NCBI GenBank assembly: GCA_016715405.1
Contig: JADKAE010000017.1
Location: 1-64,000, forward strand
Length of the DNA: 64,000 nt
DNA from: Saprospiraceae bacterium
Lineage (GTDB): Bacteria > Bacteroidota > Bacteroidia > Chitinophagales > Saprospiraceae
Direction of reading: 5' to 3'
Shown here: positions 1 through 8,591 of the stretch, piece by piece
Layout of the letters: every line of letters begins with the position of its first letter
Numbering within the stretch: position 1 is the first letter of the stretch
Notes under the pieces: model-generated
What the model saw: the letters and a program-made list of their open reading frames with translations, nothing else
Told to the model about the DNA's origin: nothing
The model's database searches: none
Position numbers and translations under genes: made by a program

Positions 1-974
1 CAAAATGCGATAGGGCAACCCGAGCTTATCCAAAACCCCCGACACATGATCGAGCATCTGGTGAAGCGTCTCGTACGATTTATCGGGGTGTTGAATTTGA
101 ACAATTTCTACTTTATCAAACTGGTGTACGCGATTTAGCCCCCTTACGTGCGCGCCGTAAGAACCCGCCTCACGGCGGAAACAAGGCGTATATCCCGTTA
201 ATTTAATAGGGAAATCGCTTTCGTCGAGGATGATATCGCGGTAAATATTGGTCAGCGGTACCTCTGCAGTAGGGATGAGATACAAATTGTCGCGCTCCAC
301 ATAGTACATCTGCGCTTCTTTGTCGGGGAGCTGACCGGTAGCCCTGGCGGTGTCTTCATTTACCATCAGCGGCGGCATAATTTCTTCATAGCCGGCCCCC
401 GTAGCCTCGTCGAGAAAGAAGTTGATCAGCGCGCGCTCCAGCCTGGCGCCTTTCCCGCGATAAACGGGGAAACCCGAGCCGGTGAGCTTAACGCCCAATT
501 CGAGGTCGAAAAGTTGGTATTTTTTTGCCAATTCCCAGTGCGGAAGAGCGTCTTCAGCCATAACGGGAAGCGCCTCTCCCAGGCTTTAAAAACTTCATTG
601 TCATCGGCTGATACCCCCGCCGGCACCGACTCGTGGGGGATATTGGGCACCTTGTAAAGCAATTGTTCGAGCCCTTCTTTGGCCTGGTTCATCTTGTCCT
701 CCAGCGTGGCGGCCAACTCTTTGAGTTCGGCAACCCTGCCTTTCTGCTGCTCGGCATCGTCTTTGCGTCCCTGCTTCATCAAGTCGCCTACTTCTTTCGA
801 TAAGCGGTTGCGCTCAGCCAAAGAAGCGTCGAGCTCCGTCTGCGAAGATTTGCGTATATTGTCAAGTTGGAGGATGTCGTCTATTATGGCCAGATCCTGG
901 TCACTATAATTCCTGCGTTGGAGTCCTTCGATAACTCGCGCCTGTTGTTCGCGGATAAAATTTAGTTCCAGCAT
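1..974 (-). CDS. serS: Seryl-tRNA synthetase (3' end beyond window, one frameshift)
   Basis: Charges tRNA-Ser with serine in the cytoplasm. The N-terminus MLELNFIREQ followed by a long charged coiled coil (residues about 10-105) is the tRNA-binding arm of bacterial SerRS. The class II catalytic core follows, with TAEVPLTN and the motif 2 sequence FRREAGSYGAH. The ATG at 974 matches the family N-terminus; an upstream TTG would add three residues. Near 583 one G is missing from a G run: before it the frame reads NEVFKAW, after it the +1 frame gives GEALPVMAEDALPHWELAK, which is normal SerRS. The gene runs off the window before motif 3. It diverges from rho and has a TATCTTTG -7 box at 1060-1053. 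Family identity is certain; the frameshift is most likely a sequence error. Confidence 0.95.
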
Positions 975-1052
975 GGTTGTCAAGATAGGTCTAAGCGCCC
1001 CAAAGCGCTATGCAATTGAACTTTTAAAAAGGGAGTAGGTTTATTATTTTTG

Positions 1053-1060
1053 CAAAGATA
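1053..1060 (-). promoter_or_regulatory. -7 promoter element for serS
   Basis: The minus strand reads TATCTTTG, an exact match to the Bacteroidota -7 consensus TAnnTTTG. It lies about 80 bases upstream of the serS ATG, predicting a leader of about 70 nt. No clear TTTG -33 element stands at the usual distance. It sits back to back with the rho promoter. Confidence 0.6.
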
Positions 1061-1063
1061 CTA

Positions 1064-1093
1064 TTTGAATTAATAAAATTAAACGTATTTTTG
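1064..1093 (+). promoter_or_regulatory. Promoter for rho
   Basis: TTTG at 1064-1067, an 18-base spacer and TATTTTTG at 1086-1093 match the Bacteroidota housekeeping consensus exactly. Transcription would start near 1100, leaving a leader of about 265 nt before the rho ATG at 1366. Small ORFs in that leader show no conserved features. The length fits an attenuated leader, as known for autoregulated rho in other bacteria, but no specific structure was resolved. Confidence 0.65.
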
Positions 1094-1365
1094 CAGGAGC
1101 AAGACACAGAGGCTCTCCGCTACAACTGGCCTTACTACCTGCAACAAGGTGTGTGTCTACTCCATTTCATAAGCATTTTCCACTTTACAGCACTATTTAG
1201 CGACGACGTTGGAGGCAATAGAAGGAGCGGGCATCATTGCGGCAGATTCGGGACAAGCGGTTCTCCACAATTTCATTCCACAGTTAATTTTACACAATTC
1301 ATTTGTTCATATATCTAATCATTCACACTACGCGTGCACCATTTCTGTAATAGACCAACTACATC

Positions 1366-3080
1366 ATGTACGACATTTTGCAATTGAACGATATGCTCGT
1401 TCCCGAACTAAGGGATTTGGCCGAGCGGATGGGTATACCAGGTTTTAAGAAGATGGCCAAGCAAGAGCTTATTCACCAAATTCTGGACCGCCAGGGCTCT
1501 AGAGTCCTCTACTCAAAAAGATTTCGAAGAAGTTATTGATATAAACGACGACGACGAGGATCTCAACCCTACTTATGCGTATGACCCGGACGACGATGAG
1601 GAGGAGCTCGCCCCCGTATTTCAGAATCTTCCCGTTGAACCGCCCGTGGACGACCCCGATGGCAGAGAAGAGGATGACGACGAGGACGACGACGACGACA
1701 ACCCGGATCGCCCCAAACGCGCCCGCAAACGCATCAGCCGCGCAGAAATAGACCTGCCCTCCTCCCCGCGAACGCGAAGAGCCCCTGGTGCGCTCGCGCC
1801 GCCGCCAATTGGAAGAAGAACTCTATATGAAGGAGCCGCCCCGACCGGTCGTACGCGACCGCGATAGGGAACAACCGCCGTCGCCGCCGCCGCCCGCTCC
1901 CCAGCAAACTTATTCGCAGGACGGCGACCAAAACGACGATAGCAAATTCGATATCGAATTAGACGGCATTATTGAAGGCGAAGGTATTCTCGAAATGATG
2001 CCCGATGGCTATGGCTTCCTCCGCTCTGCCGACTACAATTACCTGACTTCTCCCGACGATATCTACGTGTCGCCTTCTCAGATCAAGCTTTTTGGCTTGC
2101 GCACCGGCGATACCGTGCGCGGCGCTATCCGCCCGCCCAAAGAAGGAGAGAAGTATTTCGCCCTGCTACGCGTATCTAAGATTAATGGCCTCGATCCGCA
2201 AGATATTCGCGATAGGGTGCCCTTCGATTACCTCACACCGCTGTTCCCTACCGAGAAATTAAAACTGATCACTTCTCCCACCGGCCGCGATATGGGCAAC
2301 AGGATGATCGATCTGTTTACTCCTATCGGCAAAGGCCAGCGCGGATTGATCGTGGCGCAACCCAAAACAGGTAAAACTTTCCTGCTGAAAGATATCGCTA
2401 ATGCCATATCCAAGAACCACCCCGAATGTTATATGATCGTGTTGCTCATCGATGAGCGACCTGAAGAAGTAACAGATATGCGCCGCAGCGTCGATGCAGA
2501 GGTGATCGCCTCCACTTTCGACGAACCCGCCGACAACCACGTGCGCGTGGCAGGTATTGTGCTCGAAAAAGCCAAACGATTGGTGGAATGCGGCCACGAT
2601 GTGGTTATCCTGCTCGACTCGATTACCCGTCTCGCCCGCGCCTACAACACAGTAGCGCCTGCCAGCGGCAAGGTGCTCTCGGGCGGCGTAGAAGCCAATG
2701 CCCTTCAGAAACCCAAGAAGTTCTTCGGCGCAGCCCGTAATGTGGAATACGGCGGCTCGCTCACTATCCTCGCTACCGCGCTAATCGATACAGGTTCTAA
2801 GATGGACCAGGTGATATTCGAAGAATTTAAAGGCACGGGTAACATGGAATTGCAACTCGACCGCAGCCTGGCCAATAAGCGAATGTACCCCGCTATCGAC
2901 CTCACGAAGTCGAGTACGCGCCGTGATGAACTCCTGCTGGACAAAGATACCCTGCAACGTATGTTTATCCTGCGCAACCACCTTGCCGATATGAAACCCG
3001 ACGAGGCTATGGAATTCCTGCGCAAACACATCACAACTACTACGAGCAACGAGGAGTTCCTCAGCTCGATGAACGGATAG
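1366..3080 (+). CDS. rho: Transcription termination factor Rho (two frameshifts in the linker)
   Basis: Hexameric RNA-dependent ATPase that terminates transcription. The start MYDILQLNDMLVPELRD matches the Rho N-terminal helical domain. It is followed by a Bacteroidota-type insertion of about 130 residues, first strongly acidic (runs of Asp/Glu), then basic and proline-rich. The cold-shock RNA-binding domain follows (GILEMMPDGYGFLRS), then the RecA-like ATPase with Walker A PKTGKTFLLKD near 2370 and Walker B VVILLDSITRLARAY near 2605. The C-terminus ends SSMNG. The frame changes near 1502 and near 1765, both inside the low-complexity linker; reading the next frame restores a continuous acidic-then-basic insertion. 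The rest is intact from about 1788. It has its own promoter and a long leader, and converges on the BatD unit across a hairpin. Confidence 0.95.
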
Positions 3081-3090
3081 CGGTCCCCGT

Positions 3091-3123
3091 AGCGGTCAGA
3101 CCGTTTGTAACGGTCTGACCGCT
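3091..3123. terminator. Perfect 15-bp hairpin between convergent rho and batD
   Basis: AGCGGTCAGACCGTT, a 3-base loop TGT and AACGGTCTGACCGCT form a perfect inverted repeat starting 10 bases after the rho stop. Each arm also contains its own small palindrome (CGGTCAGACCG and CGGTCTGACCG), so it can fold as one long or two short hairpins. There is no T-run. Its position between convergent genes suggests a bidirectional terminator or mRNA-end structure. Confidence 0.6.
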
Positions 3124-3142
3124 GGCCCCGCTAGCCCCGCCG

Positions 3143-4896
3143 CTAAGTCTCCAACTTTTCGATGATATCTGCTGCTGCCGAATAGGTGGCTTGCATATCC
3201 GTGGCCTGATCCTTGGCGGCAAACAGGGCCATCTCGCAGGTTTGTATGACCTGGCTGAAAGCGGCAACTAATGCCGCGTCTACGCCCGCTTCTTCCATTC
3301 GTTGGCGGGCCAGCGTTTTCGACCAGGCTGCGGGAGGGATGTCGAATTTGTACCCCAGGTAGGCGATCAGCCCTTTTTCAATTTCGTCATAAAAAGACCG
3401 GCTTTGGCCGGCATCAAGGTGGGCTTTTGCCGTGGATAGCCGGGCTATGGCTGTTTTTCGGGCCCGCTGACTGTGATATTCGAGCGAATTTCGGCCTTCG
3501 ACGCTTTGCCGCCTGCGTTTCAACAGCCAGGCCGTGCAAACGGCCAATAGAGGCAACACAAGGCCTATCCATAGCCAATGAGTTCCCCATAGTGAAAAAT
3601 GGTAAGCGCCACGAGTAGACAGCGCTTTGAGCGGCATAATTTCTGCGTCGGCGTTTTGAATTTCTGTGGGCGCCACACCCGATCTGTTTGATTGTCCCTG
3701 CCTGACGTTGAGCGTGATGGGGTCGGCGCTGACCGTAGCGTATTTTGCCGAGTCGATATCAAAATAGACAAAAGCAGGGGTAATAGTAAAAATGCCCGCT
3801 TCGCGAGGCACGAGAATATATTCAAATACTTTTTTTCCCATTATACGGCCATTCTCCTCATAGGTGCGATCTTCCAGTACTTTAGGAGGGTAGACTTCAA
3901 AAGACTCAGGAAAATCAATAGGAGGGGCCTGCAGCCGTTTTATGTCGCCGTCGCCATTGACGGCGATGGTCAGGGAGAGGGCATCGTCAGTAGTCAGATC
4001 ATTGAGACTGGCGCCGAAAACCGCGCTGTAATGCCCTACCGCCCCGCTAAAGGAAGCCGGAGCAGGCTGGGGTAAAGGCTGCACCTGGATAACAGCGGGC
4101 GGCGTCGCTGCCGGGATTCTTTTCACCGGCCGAGGCATAAACAGCGACAGCCCCCGGGATCGTCACCCAGTATATTAAGCTGCACTTCGTACGGGTCAAC
4201 CTGCAGCGCCCCCGAGCGCTGCGGATACAAGGCCATGCGCTTCAATACTTTGGTGTAGTATTGGCGTTTGTTTACGATTTCCCGCTGCCAGGGCGCGTCA
4301 AAACGCCTGATTTCTTCTACATAAAAGCCGTCGTATTTTGATTCGCCTATCGGGTTGAAACTGCCTACGTGGTCTTCTGCGTACAGTTTATAGTCGAGCA
4401 GGACTTGCTGGCCTATCCATGCCCGGGTAGGTTTGGCTTCAGCTTGCATATAAAAAGGCTCTCCGGCGGTACTACTCGCCTGGCGGCTGTCGAGCACTTC
4501 AATCTCCAATTTTTGGGTATACAGGGTTCTGTTGTCTACCCGAATGCCGGCGGGGTCTATGGTTAGTTTGCCCAGCCGGCGCGGCTTCAAGGTGTATGTA
4601 TAGCCGGCGCTGGTGGAAAACTGACCGTTGATGAGCGAGGTGCTTACCGAGCGGTTGGGCCCCGACACTACGGTGAAATCATTGAAATCCGGAGGCTGAA
4701 AATTCTTGCCTTCCGCATTGATAAGCGTAAAAGAGACCTCTACAAAGCTGTTGAGCAATATCTGCCGGGCATCGGCAGCGGCCTCGAAAGTGGGCTTGCT
4801 CTGGGCGCTTGCGGTTGCCGAATAACCCAGCAGCACAGCTACCCACAAGTAGCGGCGAATAGATAAAGAGAGGTGTATTTGTTTGAAAAGGATCAC
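3143..4896 (-). CDS. batD: BatD family protein (one frameshift)
   Basis: BatD proteins are periplasmic, membrane-anchored partners of the Bat/MoxR aerotolerance complexes; the exact function is not settled. A GTG start gives a signal peptide ending ATASAQ. Two or more Ig-like beta domains follow, including the family sequence FNDFTVVSGPNRSVSTSLING. One membrane helix near the C-terminus (WIGLVLPLLAVCTAWLL) is followed by a cytoplasmic helical tail with a YLGYKFDIPPAAWSK region. Near 4135 the frame changes: the product so far ends ILGDDPGG, and family sequence resumes with RPVKRIPAATPP. The GTG overlaps the stop of the upstream BatD-like gene as GTGA, so the two are probably translationally coupled. 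No batA, batB, batC or moxR is in the window. Confidence 0.85.
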
Positions 4897-5403
4897 AGCT
4901 TGTACACTTTGCGCTTCTTCTTCGGTGATTTTTCTTTTTCGGGCGCCGGTTTTTCTTTAATTTAAATCCTCTGGCCAAAACCCTTGCGATTGGGTGGCGC
5001 CAGGCGTTTGTTTGATGCCGTCAGGATTGGGTACCACCATAACTTCAAGAGGCTGTGTTTCTAATACTTTGCCGTCGACTTCAATGGCGGCAGGCAAAAT
5101 ATAGTAGTTGCCTATGTCTTTGGGTTCCAGGTAATAAGAGTAAGATAAACTTTGCGTCACTTTGCCGTTTACCATGCTGAAACTGGAGGCCGTATTGGGA
5201 CCGCTTACTACATCAAAATCTTCGAATACAGGGGGCTCAAATTTGTCGCCTTGCGCATTTTCGAGCGAAAAGGTCACTTGAAAATAATTGCCCAGCAAAA
5301 TGGAATCGGTACTCACCGATACCGTGAATCGCGCCTCAGACTGTGCCGTTGCAAAAAAAACGCAACAAACCGCACCCATTACAAGCAAGATTGTCTTTCT
5401 CAT
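4893..5403 (-). CDS. Short BatD-like secreted protein with basic tail (one frameshift)
   Basis: About 170 residues: a signal peptide (MRKTILLVMGAVCCVFFATAQ), one BatD-type beta domain (FEDFDVVSGPNTASSFSMVNG) and a lysine-rich tail. As read, the frame stops after FWPEDLN at 4957, but shifting one frame at about 4965 continues KEKPAPEKEKSPKKKRKVYKL and ends in a TGA whose last three bases overlap the batD GTG (GTGA, 4896-4893). That coupling strongly supports the corrected tail. It matches the first domain of the neighbouring BatD (both carry DF-VVSGPN), so it looks like a partial duplication with a basic anchor replacing the rest. Function unknown beyond an association with BatD. Confidence 0.75.
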
Positions 5404-5490
5404 TGGTAGTTGATTTGTTTGTTTTGCCTAAATAACGCTCTAAAGCCTGTAAATGTTGGCGGACAAAGTTACGTCAATTTCATAAAAAAA

Positions 5491-5555
5491 GTAGAGACGC
5501 GATGACTCGCGTCTCTACCTATGATTAGTAGAGACGCGAGTCATCGCGTCTCTAC
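5491..5555. repeat. Double-hairpin palindromic element
   Basis: The 28-base unit at 5491-5518 is itself a hairpin (GTAGAGACGCGA, loop TGAC, TCGCGTCTCTAC). The unit at 5528-5555 is its exact reverse complement, separated by 9 bases. The whole block is therefore a 28-bp perfect inverted repeat made of two hairpins, resembling the paired REP (REPIN) organisation. It lies between the metzincin stop and the BatD-like start. Confidence 0.85.
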
Positions 5556-5571
5556 TATCATGTGTAAAATG

Positions 5572-8049
5572 TCAATTCTTCGAAATAATAAATTTCGACG
5601 ATTGTACCTCCTGGCCGTTATCAGCCTGCAGATAGTAAGCGCCTTGCGGCAAATTGCCGAGGTATAGCGTTTCGGTAAAAATATCTTCCAGTACGCCCGC
5701 AGCCTGCTGCTGTACGAGTTGTCCGAAGGCATTGTATACCCGCAATTGCACAGGGCCTTCCCAGCCTTCAAAAGTAACCTGCAGGGCGTCGCGCGTGGGG
5801 TTGGGGGAGAGTTGTAGCGCGCCGGCAGATTCTTCTACCAGTAGTTGTTGCGCTCCTTCGCCTTCGGCGAGGTTGCCGTTGCAGCCGTTGGCGCCCTCGT
5901 AAATTTTGATATACCGGAAATACGAATTGCCCGAAAAGCTGCCGCTGTCGTTGTCGGCGGCGAATACCAGCCGGCTGAAGGCGCCAGTGAAAAATTGCCC
6001 TACGGGAATGGTGTATTTCAGCCATATGCTACCACCCGGGTAGTTATCATAATTGAGAATACCCCAGTTTTGATTGCCGTGCAGTTTGAAGGTCGTATTG
6101 AAAGATAATAAGTCGTCGTTGTCGAAGCCGATTCCGTGGATTTCACCTTCCAGTGTGGAGCCAAATTCGAATTCCATGATCGTATTGGGCGTTACGGTGT
6201 AATTTAAGGCGATGGTTTTCCAGGCGTTGTTCTGTACTTTGAGCACTACGCCGCCATTGAGCAGTTGGTAGGTGCCGAAATCGTTGCCGGTGCCGAAAGG
6301 GTTGATGACGTAGTCGTTGAAATTGACCGTTACACAGGTCGTATTGCTGCCGCCGTCGTCATAAGGCAGGCAGGCGTTTTTCATTTCCTCAAACCCAAAA
6401 CTACCGCCGTTGGCCAGCACGTTGCCATCTTCGTCGGTGAGCGAATAACTTCCCTGTCCGTATGTGCAACACATACCGTCGCCGTAGCTATCCATCACGA
6501 CAAGATCGTAACAACCTTGCGGCAGGCAAAATGTATCGCGCACTATAGTGCCGGCAAGTCCTTTGGCATAGGGCCCGCCTGAGAACAGGACGGTCGTATC
6601 GCCCGCGGGTTTTATTTTCCAGGAGGTCTCGGTGCCGTAATCATCAAGGGTAAGGGTCATGAATACTTTGTAATCGTCGCAGGTATCGTCGCCGCCGCCT
6701 GTGCCTCCGCCTCCGTTGCCTCCGCCCCCGGTGCTACAAGCTGTAGTGCAGGTGGCGTTGGCGATGCGGTTGCGAATCACGTTGCCGGGCTGCGGACCGA
6801 AGCCTTTGCTCAGGTTGATTCCCGTGCTGGTGATGTGGCAATACGACATAATGGTGCCGCCGCCGGTGGGAATAGGCGCCACTGCGCAAGTGCCTTCAGA
6901 GAACCCCGCACAGCCGTCGATGGCGGTATTGTTGCCGTTCCATACGCAGGCGTGTGTGTGGTGCGAGCCCAACAGGTGACCCAATTCGTGGGTGATCACC
7001 AATACTGTGAACGAATACACGGGCACGTTGGCATAGGAAGCGCCTATGCTGGCAAAACTCAGCCGGGCATAGTTGTAGGGGTGGCAAAGCCCGGCCAATA
7101 CGGCAATACCCCCGCTGGCTTTGTAAGACAGCAATTGACCTAAGTCACCGTTGAAGGTTGTGCGGTAGTTTTGAAATTGCGTAAGCATACCCGCACTTGA
7201 AGTGCTATTGTACGGGCTGGCCGTACTCCAGGCAAAAATTTGGGAGATTACTACGCTCACATTGTCGTTGGCGTACAGCGTGGCTACCTGATTGAAAATA
7301 CCGGTAACGTAATTGGTAGCCCCCGTCACACCGCCTTTGTTGACCACGATGTCGTTGTCGACTTCAAAATAAATGCGCACGCAGTCGCCGGCGCTGCGTT
7401 CGTCTACGCTGCCGTGCAATTCTTCGGGGGCGTAACCGGGGGCATCGTCGTCGGCTACGCCGCAATAAAAGCCCAGACTGGCATACAAGCCGTCGTCTTT
7501 GTATACAATATACAAGGCTTCACCGTCTTTTTCCGCGCTCTCCATCTTACCTAATACGAGGTTGCCCACAGCAGGAGAACTGAGCATGCCCATCACGTCG
7601 TGGTCGAAAAAGCTGATGGCTGCAATGGATTCGGGGTCTCCTTTGACGATACCCCGGTAGTGCACGCCGGGGTCAACCTGCACGGGGGCGTTGGTGGCGC
7701 TTTCTATCACAGAGAAATCGCCGCTAAGCGGATTTACTTTCACCAGTTCAAGTTCGATCATATCGCCGCCGGGTTGCGGCAGTTGAAGAGCTAATTGCGC
7801 GGGGGCCGTAGCCACCAGTAGTTGTAATTGTTCCTGGTCTATCCTGGCCGTTTTTACAGTTCCCAGGGCTGGGTCAACGTTGCGTTCGGTAGTCCATGCC
7901 GAAAAAACCGGCATACGTTCAAATTCTCCAAGCTGTCCGCTTTTGTACTGTGAGACCAGCTCGACTGGGCGCAGGAACTGGCTGTTCGTCTGGGCTTGAG
8001 CTACGGCAATAGCCATAACCGCCCATAGAATGGTTAGTGTTTTTTTCAT
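5572..8049 (-). CDS. Secreted metzincin metalloprotease with T9SS sorting domain
   Basis: 825 residues. A signal peptide (to about AQAQ, residue 20) and a propeptide-like N-terminal region precede a reprolysin-type catalytic domain with zinc motif HELGHLLGSHH near residue 353 and a Met-turn GGGTIMSYCH about 45 residues later. A Gly-rich linker leads to beta-rich domains containing CYDLVVMDSYGDGMC. The last 75 residues are a T9SS type A sorting domain (LSPNPTRDALQVTF, then GAYYLQADNGQEV, then KFIISKN). The protein is expected to cross the outer membrane through T9SS and act on extracellular protein. It diverges from a subtilase, so both may serve protein degradation. The peptidase call is firm; substrate is unknown. 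Confidence 0.9.
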   Translation of the reverse strand: MKKTLTILWAVMAIAVAQAQTNSQFLRPVELVSQYKSGQLGEFERMPVFSAWTTERNVDPALGTVKTARIDQEQLQLLVATAPAQLALQLPQPGGDMIELELVKVNPLSGDFSVIESATNAPVQVDPGVHYRGIVKGDPESIAAISFFDHDVMGMLSSPAVGNLVLGKMESAEKDGEALYIVYKDDGLYASLGFYCGVADDDAPGYAPEELHGSVDERSAGDCVRIYFEVDNDIVVNKGGVTGATNYVTGIFNQVATLYANDNVSVVISQIFAWSTASPYNSTSSAGMLTQFQNYRTTFNGDLGQLLSYKASGGIAVLAGLCHPYNYARLSFASIGASYANVPVYSFTVLVITHELGHLLGSHHTHACVWNGNNTAIDGCAGFSEGTCAVAPIPTGGGTIMSYCHITSTGINLSKGFGPQPGNVIRNRIANATCTTACSTGGGGNGGGGTGGGDDTCDDYKVFMTLTLDDYGTETSWKIKPAGDTTVLFSGGPYAKGLAGTIVRDTFCLPQGCYDLVVMDSYGDGMCCTYGQGSYSLTDEDGNVLANGGSFGFEEMKNACLPYDDGGSNTTCVTVNFNDYVINPFGTGNDFGTYQLLNGGVVLKVQNNAWKTIALNYTVTPNTIMEFEFGSTLEGEIHGIGFDNDDLLSFNTTFKLHGNQNWGILNYDNYPGGSIWLKYTIPVGQFFTGAFSRLVFAADNDSGSFSGNSYFRYIKIYEGANGCNGNLAEGEGAQQLLVEESAGALQLSPNPTRDALQVTFEGWEGPVQLRVYNAFGQLVQQQAAGVLEDIFTETLYLGNLPQGAYYLQADNGQEVQSSKFIISKN

Positions 8050-8197
8050 GTACTTAAATCGGTTTCCTATTTAAAAAAAAGACTCACTTACGTTGTTTTA
8101 AATTCACTCCTTTTTCTTAACGGTCGTCTTTATTTTTTATACAATTATTCCATATATGTTACAAGGCACAGGTCAATGCCCTAATAATTTATTAAAC

Positions 8198-8262
8198 AAT
8201 AATGCCTGCGAATGGTGTTTAGCATAAAATATTATGCCTCATCCCATTCACAGGGCATTATT
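8198..8262. repeat. Long imperfect dyad in the divergent protease promoter region
   Basis: AATAATGCCTGCGAATGG (8198-8215) pairs with CCATTCACAGGGCATTATT (8244-8262), with one bulge and one mismatch. Inside lies a perfect GCATAA/TTATGC hairpin (8222-8237). The 540-base gap between the protease genes is otherwise AT-rich, with no recognisable exact TAnnTTTG box on either strand. Role unknown: an operator, cruciform or small RNA are possible. Confidence 0.55.
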
Positions 8263-8591
8263 CATGATGGTGGGGGGATGTATTTTAATTAAAACAAAAT
8301 ATTTTCATGTTGCTGACTAATAGCCTGCAACCAAATAATTGTTTACGTGCTGGTTTATTTCGTTCTGTTTCTCTTACAAAACGCAAGATAGGGGCAAATA
8401 GTGCGAAATAATTATGCGCAAAACCTTCCTTTTATGGTACGGTCAGAAACCGGCTCAAAAAGGGTGCTATTCGGGCAAGGAAGGGATAGTTAAATTATTT
8501 GGACTGTGGTCAGCTATTGGCAAAATGCGCACTAGATCTTCTTGAAAGTGAAATTATTCGCAAATTTGCATACTCAAAACGGGAGTGAATT

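Noticed and set aside
1091..1448. Two small ORFs in the rho leader
   Set aside because: No ribosome site or conserved sequence; one overlaps the true rho start in another frame.
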